A stretch of DNA of 5,372 nucleotides from Bacteroidales bacterium (GTDB taxonomy: Bacteria > Bacteroidota > Bacteroidia > Bacteroidales > GCA-2711565), in assembly GCA_029938505.1 (NCBI GenBank), contig JAOZUV010000162.1:1-5372 (forward strand), in the 5' to 3' direction. Of the stretch, positions 1-5,090 are shown in pieces. A model generated the notes under the pieces. That model ran no database searches, had not been told where the DNA came from, and saw only the letters and a program-made list of their open reading frames with translations. Numbering within the stretch: position 1 is the stretch's first letter; each line of letters begins with the position of its first letter. The translations under genes were made by a program, and so were the position numbers.

Positions 1-87
1 TTCTCCGAACATTGATTTGGCTGTTATTTCACCAGCATTGTCAATTTGGTCTACCACAAATTCTACGAAATTTTTATCCGATGCCAT
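1..87 (-). CDS. TfoX N-terminal domain protein, N-terminal fragment (runs off the left edge)
   Basis: The minus strand from the ATG at 87-85 is open to the window edge and encodes 29 residues beginning MASDKNFVEFVVDQI and ending KSMFGE. This matches the start of small TfoX N-terminal-domain proteins of the 'M(A)SD..FV.(Y/F)V..Q(L/I)...G....K.MFGEY' type. In proteobacteria, TfoX/Sxy proteins promote competence gene expression. The short stand-alone domain proteins found in Bacteroidota have no settled function, so no regulatory role is claimed. The start lies 27 nt after the stop of the VOC gene on the same strand, which suggests the same transcript. No Shine-Dalgarno sequence is visible; the leader is A-rich. 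The identification rests on 29 residues, so the family is likely but not proven. Confidence 0.78.
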   Translation of the reverse strand, partial: MASDKNFVEFVVDQIDNAGEITAKSMFGE

Positions 88-114
88 ATTTTTTGAATTT
101 TGTTTTAGCTATTT

Positions 115-492
115 CTAGTCCTCATTTTCTGCAAAGGTCAGTATATAACCATTATTATCCTTTATCGAAAACTCAGTGGCTCCATAAAAAGTCTTTTCAA
201 GTTCTTTAATGATTATCTCTTTATTCTGAATTTTATCGTGAAATTTACGAATCTCTTTTAGTTGGATATAAAATAATAATGAGCCCCCATCTTTTCTGGA
301 TATAGCCGGAATCTCTGAGCCTAAACTCTCAAAGGTTTGAAACATAAAATTCACATTTCCACAATTCATCATAGCCCATACAAAATCACCCTCTTCAGGA
401 ACACTCATCACCAATTTAAATCCTAATTGCTCATAAAATTTGATGCTCTCATTAATATCTTTTACAAAAATGTTTGGCGAAATACTTTCCAT
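115..492 (-). CDS. VOC (glyoxalase / bleomycin-resistance fold) family protein
   Basis: This 125-residue protein has the usual size of a single-chain VOC protein built from two beta-alpha-beta-beta-beta units. The first unit carries the hallmark FVKDINESIKFYEQLGF at residues 9-25. The second ends with FSIKDNNGY at 108-116 followed by LTFAE, where E122 is at the position of a typical metal-ligand glutamate. The position near residue 7, often His in metal-dependent glyoxalases, is Asn here, so the classical glyoxalase I metal site is not fully evident. The substrate is unknown: family members include glyoxalases, antibiotic-binding proteins, dioxygenases and proteins of unknown role. The ATG at 492-490 lies 5 nt after the nitrilase stop, so the two are almost certainly co-transcribed. 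The enzyme may act on a product of, or detoxify a compound related to, the nitrilase reaction, but that is inference only. Confidence 0.9.
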   Translation of the reverse strand: MESISPNIFVKDINESIKFYEQLGFKLVMSVPEEGDFVWAMMNCGNVNFMFQTFESLGSEIPAISRKDGGSLLFYIQLKEIRKFHDKIQNKEIIIKELEKTFYGATEFSIKDNNGYILTFAENED

Positions 493-497
493 AATTT

Positions 498-1433
498 CTA
501 GCTTTTAGGTTTTTTTTCTTTCTTTATTTCTGGTTGATTCAAAACATTAAATTTAAAAATATCATCTCTTGAATAATGACCAACAACATCAAAATCCAAT
601 TTACTCATATGGATGTCTTCCAAATCTATTTCTGCTATTAAAGCTCCTGCTTTATTGAATAAAGGCCCGGCAATTATTTTTCCCAAAGGCGAAACAATGA
701 CGCTTCCTCCAGGACAAATGTTTTCTGTTTCATCTTCCACCAATGCTTTGTATTTCTCAGGATACATCGATTTTGTAAAAAACTGATTACAACCCAACAC
801 AAAACATCGGCCTTCCAAAGCAATGTGTTGCATGGTCGAAGTCCACTCTTCTCTCGAATCTGCGGTTGGTGCAATGTAAATTTCAACCCCCTTTTTGTAC
901 ATCGACATTCTGGCGAAAGGCATATAATTTTCCCAACAAATAAGTCCTCCGAGTTTTCCTATTTTGGTTTCAAAGCTCACTAAAGATTCGCCATCGGCTT
1001 CACTCCAAATAACACGCTCGGTGCCTGTAGGTTTAATTTTTCGGTGTACCCCTAAAAGACCATCTGTCGGCGAAATATAAAGCATCGAACAAAATAAACT
1101 CCCGTTCGTATTTTGTTTTTCGGTAATGCCAATTACTAAATAAATATTTTCTGATTTAGCCAAATCTTCCAGTCGTTTTAAATCGTCACTTTCCAGATCA
1201 ACACTGTTTTTATGGTACTCTGAATAGAGCGCTTTGCCTTCATTTGTACGGCGACCAATATTTGCTCCAAAAGAAAAACCTCTGGGATATCCGGGAATAA
1301 ATGATTCAGGAAAGACGATTAACTGACACCCCTGTTTTGCATACTTTTTACTTAGGAGTTCAACCTTATCCAATGTCCTTTCTTTATCAAAAAAAACGGG
1401 ACTCTCTTGAATTAAGCAGACTTTAATTTTCAT
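498..1433 (-). CDS. Nitrilase / carbon-nitrogen hydrolase family protein
   Basis: This cytoplasmic hydrolase has 311 residues, the normal length for a branch 1 nitrilase. The whole catalytic triad is present: E43 in VFPESFIPGYPRG, K132 in HRKIKPTGTER and C166 in GGLICWENYMP. The second conserved glutamate, E139, is also present. The 34-residue gap between Lys and Cys and the CWEN context match true nitrilases (nitrile to carboxylic acid plus ammonia) rather than amidases or beta-ureidopropionases. The particular nitrile cannot be read from the sequence. The C-terminus is a short Lys-rich tail (KKEKKPKS). Base composition looks less AT-rich than the DUF262/HEPN genes upstream, consistent with a longer-resident chromosomal gene. 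The ATG at 1433-1431 is 10 nt downstream of the HEPN gene stop and has an A-rich leader without Shine-Dalgarno. The VOC gene follows after 5 nt. Confidence 0.93.
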   Translation of the reverse strand: MKIKVCLIQESPVFFDKERTLDKVELLSKKYAKQGCQLIVFPESFIPGYPRGFSFGANIGRRTNEGKALYSEYHKNSVDLESDDLKRLEDLAKSENIYLVIGITEKQNTNGSLFCSMLYISPTDGLLGVHRKIKPTGTERVIWSEADGESLVSFETKIGKLGGLICWENYMPFARMSMYKKGVEIYIAPTADSREEWTSTMQHIALEGRCFVLGCNQFFTKSMYPEKYKALVEDETENICPGGSVIVSPLGKIIAGPLFNKAGALIAEIDLEDIHMSKLDFDVVGHYSRDDIFKFNVLNQPEIKKEKKPKS

Positions 1434-1443
1434 TTATTAGTGT

Positions 1444-2073
1444 TTAAATGTTTAGTAAAAGACCTTTCATATTTTCGTTTAAATGATCAAAACATCTTTT
1501 ATTCGTTGATATCGATTGACTTTCTAAAATATCAATTAGTCTTTGAGATGTGTTAAATATATAGTATCCTGATATCGCATTCAGACCATTAATATTATCA
1601 TTATTGAGATGAATAAATGAATTTCGAATTTTTTGAAAATGTTCAATTTCGATTTGGTATAAAGATAGGGTTCCAAGTAAACTATTCATATGAGGATAGT
1701 TCGGGATTAATTCAAAAGCTATTTTTTGAATATTTTTAGGATCACCCCAAGTAGCTTCTTGATATGATCCTAAAATACTATCTCCCGAATTATGTGAGGA
1801 TTTTTTCCCTAATTTATAGAGTAAAAAGTGACAGCATTGCTTATCATTGTAACTGGGAAAAAGTCCTGGGATTCTATTTTTATTAAAATCTATTCCACCG
1901 GACACATGACAAATCCAGTATTCACGCCAAAAATGATTCCAGTTATTCCAAATGAAATTTAGAACACCTGAAGAGATTATTTGCTGTTCTTTCATGTCAG
2001 AATACTTAAAGAATTCTGAATAATTTCTACAGATTTCTAGAAAACGAATCCTTTTTTTACTTAAATCAATCAT
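1444..2073 (-). CDS. HEPN-like protein (putative ribonuclease), partner of the DUF262 protein
   Basis: The protein has 209 residues and no signal peptide or membrane segment. Its key visible feature is IRNSFIH, with R150 and H155, which fits the R-x4-6-H motif of HEPN-domain RNases. A predicted amphipathic helix (roughly 129-148, LLGTLSLYQIEIEHF) precedes it, as expected in the helical HEPN bundle. The N-terminal half is rich in aromatics and Trp (W42, W45, W49, W53). The overall plan recalls the MAE_28990/MAE_18760-type HEPN families, which as I recall are often encoded beside ParB/DUF262-type genes, but exact membership cannot be verified here. The start is taken at the ATG at 2073-2071, which overlaps the DUF262 stop as TGATG and implies translational coupling; a TTG one codon earlier is less likely. 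If active, the protein would cleave RNA, and the DUF262 partner could control it (inference). Alternatives are a catalytically dead structural HEPN or a toxin/antitoxin role. Confidence 0.7.
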   Translation of the reverse strand: MIDLSKKRIRFLEICRNYSEFFKYSDMKEQQIISSGVLNFIWNNWNHFWREYWICHVSGGIDFNKNRIPGLFPSYNDKQCCHFLLYKLGKKSSHNSGDSILGSYQEATWGDPKNIQKIAFELIPNYPHMNSLLGTLSLYQIEIEHFQKIRNSFIHLNNDNINGLNAISGYYIFNTSQRLIDILESQSISTNKRCFDHLNENMKGLLLNI

Positions 2074-3122
2074 CAATTCTGTAGTATTCTGATTATGTGT
2101 TTTATTCTTGTAAGTCTGTTTTTCTGACTATGAGTTGTTGCAATAGATGCTTTTACAAATTCAGGGTTTGATCCATTTTCATTTTTTTCGTTTGCTTCTG
2201 TAATGTCTCTTATCAATGTCTCAGTAGCTAGATTTACGTCATTGCAGAAGTTGTTTGAAGTCTGTAGATTATCCATTTGTCCTCCTGAAAGCGGAAAGGA
2301 ATACTTGTTGAATATTAAGGCTCCCATCAACGAATAATACATATATGATTGTATATTACACTCATCAAATATTTGACTGAAATTATCCTTAATGAAATTA
2401 AAAGATGACATTATAACCTCATTAAGAACTTCTCTATCAGCAAAACTATTATCGTTATTTTTATATATATCTTCCAAACGCTTTGCTGATCTGTTTTGAA
2501 TGCCTTCAAGTTTTATTTGACAACACTCGGTCAGTAAATCAGCATCCATCATTCTTGAAATATCCCGTAACGAAAGAATTTTGAAATTTTCGAAAAATGG
2601 AGTGACTATTTCTGTCAAGTCACTGATAAACCATTTAAACTCCCCTTGAAATTTAGCATGTCTCTTTTCAGAAGTATTTAATGGTAAAGTATATGAATTA
2701 ATCCTTCTGAAAATTTCAAGTATTTCTTCAGTTGTAGCCGTTATGATATTGTCTAGAGAAACTTCATAGCTTAAAAATAGTGATTGCACATCAGGGTTCA
2801 AATCTTCAAAAAACATTCCTGTAAATTTTTTACTGACAGAGGTTAATTTGAATTTGTTGTTTATAAAATCACGTATGGTTGTAAGTCTTTGTTGACCATC
2901 AATTATTTCTCGTTTTGATTTTTTAGTTTTCAAATCAACAGTTTGTCTTAGAACCACTTTGGGAAATGGAAATTCGTTGAGAATTGTGTCAATAAAATAA
3001 GACCTTGAATTATTGGGCCAAAGACCTTGAGATCTTTGATATGATCTATTAATGGTTAGCTCTCCAGCTTTCATCTGATTGTATAAGTCTGAAATTGGCA
3101 AAGTATTTCTTAATATTTTCAT
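2073..3122 (-). CDS. DUF262 domain protein (GmrS/ParB-like fold), lacking an HNH domain
   Basis: Counted from the ATG at 3122-3120 the protein has 349 residues. Residues 1-90 form the DUF262 domain: INRSYQR at 24-30, W35, and the hallmark IIDGQQRLTTI at 73-83. A helical region follows with FRRIN at 138-142 and LNTSEKRHA at 148-156, both typical of DUF262 proteins. In GmrSD, BrxU and SspE the DGQQR motif supports nucleotide binding or hydrolysis that gates a nuclease domain. Here the protein ends after RLTRIKHIIRI and shows no DUF1524/HNH motif, so it is a stand-alone sensor/NTPase-like unit. The HEPN gene starts in its stop codon (TGATG), which suggests the effector is supplied in trans. A TTG two codons further upstream (3128) is also in frame, but the ATG is preferred. 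A defence role is likely by family; the trigger and target are unknown. Confidence 0.9.
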   Translation of the reverse strand: MKILRNTLPISDLYNQMKAGELTINRSYQRSQGLWPNNSRSYFIDTILNEFPFPKVVLRQTVDLKTKKSKREIIDGQQRLTTIRDFINNKFKLTSVSKKFTGMFFEDLNPDVQSLFLSYEVSLDNIITATTEEILEIFRRINSYTLPLNTSEKRHAKFQGEFKWFISDLTEIVTPFFENFKILSLRDISRMMDADLLTECCQIKLEGIQNRSAKRLEDIYKNNDNSFADREVLNEVIMSSFNFIKDNFSQIFDECNIQSYMYYSLMGALIFNKYSFPLSGGQMDNLQTSNNFCNDVNLATETLIRDITEANEKNENGSNPEFVKASIATTHSQKNRLTRIKHIIRILQN

Positions 3123-3144
3123 TTTCAAATTTTTATTTTTTATT

Positions 3145-3152
3145 CAAATTTA
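3145..3152 (-). promoter_or_regulatory. Candidate -7 promoter element of the DUF262-HEPN operon
   Basis: On the minus strand this reads TAAATTTG, an exact match to the Bacteroidota -7 consensus TAnnTTTG, 22 nt upstream of the DUF262 ATG. No TTTG -33 element is visible at the usual 17-23 nt spacing upstream. The flanking DNA is extremely AT-rich, so a chance match is quite possible. Confidence 0.3.
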
Positions 3153-3238
3153 TCATTTTCTTTTAATTTTATTTATGTTAGTAAAAGGAATTAAAAGAAT
3201 CTCTAATCAAGGATATCAAAATAATTCGTATTTAAACT

Positions 3239-3310
3239 TTTATTTTTCACATATTTCATCAGCGAACAGTTGGTTTTTTATAATACATACAAAATGGATT
3301 CGTTAAAAAA
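3239..3310 (-). pseudogene. Decayed copy of the 3' end of the S9 peptidase gene
   Basis: This stretch aligns without gaps to 5097-5168, the last codons of the S9 peptidase gene, in the same orientation at a constant offset of 1858 bp. By hand count 54 of 72 bases agree, including a 16-base exact run (3246-3261 = 5104-5119). Translated on the minus strand in the matching frame it gives NESILYVL, a stop, then KT and finally LMKYVKNK. The intact gene has SESILHVLWET and the same LMKYVKNK. The tryptophan codon has become TAA at 3280-3278, so the fragment is not translatable. In 14 of the 18 differences the copy has A or T where the gene has G or C, as expected for drift of an unselected fragment. 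Weaker, gapped similarity may continue to about 3350, close to the AbiEii stop. No peptidase sequence is recognisable beyond that. The fragment is best read as a scar left by insertion or duplication at the peptidase 3' end. Confidence 0.85.
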
Positions 3311-3348
3311 TCAACATTTTCTGTTATTCCAGTTTTTGTGAATATCAT

Positions 3349-4140
3349 TTAAAATTTTTCTAACAATTCATTTTTTAGCCACTCAAATGCTGCTTCTTGA
3401 TTATAGTCTATTCCTGTCCTTAATAAAGCTTCCATATCGCCCGTAAAACCAACATCAGTTTCTTTCTCTTCGATGTTTAATAGAAACTCTTTTTTACTTG
3501 GCGGTCTATTTCCTGTTGCAAAAGTTGTGTATTCTCTGAAGCATCTAATTATTTTTTCAAAGTCTAATTCCATATTTAGTCGGGCATAGTTTAAATCGAA
3601 CAAATCCCTTCCTTTACTTCGTTGATAAAGTGCCCTTAATTTTGTGCCTAAAAGCTCATTAATATTGTAAGTTCTGATTTTTGCATTTCCTGAAAACCAG
3701 TCACTTTCCACCGAAAAAGGAAAGTCCACCCAATCCAATACATTAAAGTGTTCTTTGCAGTTTATTTCCAATTTCAACCGCATTCGTATTTCTTCATATT
3801 CTGAAGTAAAACGATACAATGCTTTTGCACCATGTCCTCTTACCTGAGTTTTTCTTGCTTCTTCGAAAAAGGTAATAACTTTAGCAAGCCTTTCCATTAT
3901 AGGCTTAATTGGACCTGCTTTTATTTGAACTAAATCAATATCCTCTGAATATCTTGGAGCAGGATTTAAATATAATTTGTGCAAAGCCGTCCCACCTCTA
4001 AATGCAAGATTCTCCCTCAGAAAATCATCAGAAAAAATTTCGACTAATGCTCGGGAAATTATTAAATCTTGTTCAACCTGTGCAAATTCATTCCAAGGCG
4101 CAGATTGTTGCCATTTTGCTATATCTGGTTTTGGAATCAT
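3349..4140 (-). CDS. abiEii: AbiEii-family nucleotidyltransferase toxin (type IV toxin-antitoxin / abortive infection)
   Basis: The 263-residue cytoplasmic protein shows the four motifs of AbiEii/MenT-like DNA polymerase beta-type nucleotidyltransferases. Motif I is FRGGTALHKLY (G49-G50-T51). Motif II is RYSEDIDL with metal-binding D67 and D69. Motif III is KLEIN at 123-127 (E125). Motif IV is the ELLGTKLRALYQRSKGRDLFDL region with K167 and D179. All are intact, so the enzyme should be active. Characterised relatives transfer nucleotides to an acceptor (AbiEii is GTP-specific; MenT toxins modify tRNA acceptor stems), stopping growth, for example on phage infection. The acceptor here cannot be told. 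The ATG at 4140-4138 overlaps the antitoxin stop by 4 nt (ATGA), the usual antitoxin-first, coupled arrangement. The stop lies about 40 nt from the decayed peptidase fragment, and no terminator hairpin is evident after it. Confidence 0.93.
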   Translation of the reverse strand: MIPKPDIAKWQQSAPWNEFAQVEQDLIISRALVEIFSDDFLRENLAFRGGTALHKLYLNPAPRYSEDIDLVQIKAGPIKPIMERLAKVITFFEEARKTQVRGHGAKALYRFTSEYEEIRMRLKLEINCKEHFNVLDWVDFPFSVESDWFSGNAKIRTYNINELLGTKLRALYQRSKGRDLFDLNYARLNMELDFEKIIRCFREYTTFATGNRPPSKKEFLLNIEEKETDVGFTGDMEALLRTGIDYNQEAAFEWLKNELLEKF

Positions 4141-4928
4141 AAATCACTTTCTAATTTTACATTAATATCGACTTTCCACCGATTCTTAACAGCACCAGGT
4201 TTTTCATTTGACTTTGGACTTAATAACACAGGGAAAAATTTTCTCGATTTTAAGTTTGCAAATATCATTCTCTGAAATTTCTCATTTGCTTCTAGTTCTT
4301 CAAATAAAAATCCGAGCCTTTGCAAAGTACTTTTATGGGGATACCAGTTTAAAAGTTCAACCAAATCCGATTTTGTTAATTCTTCAGTTAACTCCTCAAT
4401 AGTAGCTAACATTCTATTGATTCCACCCAACTTTGTTTGATGATGAATTAAATCAACTATTGTCAAGGCAGGACTAGATATTTTGTAGATTCCTGCATCT
4501 GATTTCTTCAACTGAATATTTTTATCACTCCAATTACTTGTCGTAAAAAAACGAATGTCAATTGTATTTTTTGATATATCGTTGAATTTTGGTTTTTCAG
4601 TAATTAGGTAATCTCTCTGAACTTGCTGATGACTTGCTCCATGAAATTTTGCAGCTGAGAAAAGTGCAACGTAATAATTTCTGTCTAAATGTTTGAATAA
4701 TTTCTCAGAATAAAGCTGAATTGGCAATTTTTGTGCTGATAAATATCTTGGAGTTATTATAAGGTAAAATCCTTTACGTAGATTTGTTATCTCTCCTTTT
4801 TCGGCAAGTCTTAACAGCTCAAATTTTAGAGAATTATTATTACCAGTTGTTTCTTGTGTGATTTCGTCTAGCGAAAAGGAATAATCCTCTACCGATAATA
4901 AATATTTGATATATTCTTTCGCATTCAT
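4137..4928 (-). CDS. abiEi: AbiEi-family antitoxin / transcriptional repressor
   Basis: The protein has 263 residues and sits immediately upstream of, and overlapping, the AbiEii toxin gene. The N-terminal ~58 residues look like a winged helix-turn-helix: SLDEITQETTG, then LLRLAEKGEI, then the wing LRKGFYLI at 50-57. Next comes the antitoxin domain with YYVALFSAAKFHGA at 85-98, SSPALTIVDLI at 151-161 and LQRLGFLFE at 202-210, all typical of AbiEi proteins. Known AbiEi proteins neutralise AbiEii without forming a stable complex (the basis of the 'type IV' label). They also repress their own operon by binding inverted repeats in the promoter. The ATG at 4928-4926 is chosen because it gives a normal-length N-terminus and sits just downstream of a good promoter candidate with a possible operator. 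A cytoplasmic, DNA-bound location is expected. Confidence 0.9.
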   Translation of the reverse strand: MNAKEYIKYLLSVEDYSFSLDEITQETTGNNNSLKFELLRLAEKGEITNLRKGFYLIITPRYLSAQKLPIQLYSEKLFKHLDRNYYVALFSAAKFHGASHQQVQRDYLITEKPKFNDISKNTIDIRFFTTSNWSDKNIQLKKSDAGIYKISSPALTIVDLIHHQTKLGGINRMLATIEELTEELTKSDLVELLNWYPHKSTLQRLGFLFEELEANEKFQRMIFANLKSRKFFPVLLSPKSNEKPGAVKNRWKVDINVKLESDL

Positions 4929-4944
4929 CTTAGTAAAATTTCAA

Positions 4945-4976
4945 TAAAAGTATCAAAAAACAATACTAATCTCAAA
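4945..4976 (-). promoter_or_regulatory. Candidate promoter of the abiE operon
   Basis: On the minus strand a TTTG (4976-4973) is followed after exactly 20 nt by TACTTTTA (4952-4945). These fit the Bacteroidota -33 TTTG and -7 TAnnTTTG boxes with one mismatch and acceptable spacing. The predicted transcript would have a short leader of roughly a dozen bases before the AbiEi ATG at 4928. This is pattern matching in AT-rich DNA and is not proven. Confidence 0.42.
4949..4967. promoter_or_regulatory. Operator-like inverted repeat in the abiE promoter
   Basis: The arms AGTAT (4949-4953) and ATACT (4963-4967) form a perfect 5-bp inverted repeat around a 9-bp A-rich centre. It overlaps the candidate -7 box and spacer, where binding by the AbiEi winged-helix domain would block RNA polymerase. 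Negative autoregulation through inverted repeats is established for AbiEi. The repeat here is short, so the assignment is tentative. Confidence 0.3.
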
Positions 4977-5041
4977 TTATTACTACAATTTCTTTGTGTG
5001 ATGGCAAAAAAACAACTCTTTTTTAAGTTTTGGTTAGTGAG

Positions 5042-5077
5042 AGGGAAGCCATCCTTAGTTTTGAGGATGGCTTCCCT
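5042..5077 (-). terminator. Hairpin terminator after the S9 peptidase gene
   Basis: Bases 5042-5055 pair with 5064-5077 in a perfect 14-bp stem (core GGGAAGCCATCC / GGATGGCTTCCC) around an 8-base loop that a G-T wobble may shorten to 6. It lies 13 nt after the peptidase stop codon. In the peptidase direction the stem is followed by TCACTAACC rather than by a U-run; a run of seven T (minus strand, 5012-5006) comes only about 30 nt later, behind a second, weaker A/T-rich hairpin. On the plus strand the stem is followed at once by a T-rich stretch (TTATTATTTTT). A role in ending the peptidase transcript and insulating the abiE promoter is most likely, possibly in both directions. Confidence 0.7.
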
Positions 5078-5090
5078 TATTATTTTTGAG

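Noticed and set aside
107..118. 10-base match (AGCTATTTCT) to the peptidase stop region near 5089-5098, considered as a third copy of the peptidase 3' end
   Set aside because: The match stops after 10 bases. Several 10-mers are expected to recur by chance in an AT-rich window of this size, and neighbouring codons of the peptidase are not preserved.
12..209. Plus-strand open frame of 65 codons at the left edge
   Set aside because: It lies antisense to the TfoX and VOC genes, both supported by family motifs, and its own translation resembles nothing.
2074..2076. TTG as the start codon of the HEPN gene
   Set aside because: The next codon is ATG and overlaps the DUF262 stop as TGATG, a standard coupled start, so the ATG is preferred.
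3126..3128. TTG as the start codon of the DUF262 gene
   Set aside because: An in-frame ATG lies two codons downstream and keeps the whole DUF262 domain; the extra residues have no visible function.
3079..3306. Plus-strand open frame of 75 codons across the gap between DUF262 and AbiEii
   Set aside because: It overlaps the DUF262 start and runs antisense through the decayed peptidase fragment. The predicted protein is low-complexity (Phe/Ile/Leu-rich from AT-rich DNA) and matches no family.
3296..3348. Terminator hairpin after AbiEii
   Set aside because: Only very short complementary arms (3-4 bp) could be found next to A/T runs, which is not enough to call a terminator.
3123..3348. Small RNA gene, CRISPR repeat or tRNA in the intergenic gap
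   Set aside because: There are no regularly spaced repeats, no cloverleaf-like pairing and no GC-rich structured segment. The gap is explained by AT-rich promoter DNA and the peptidase scar.
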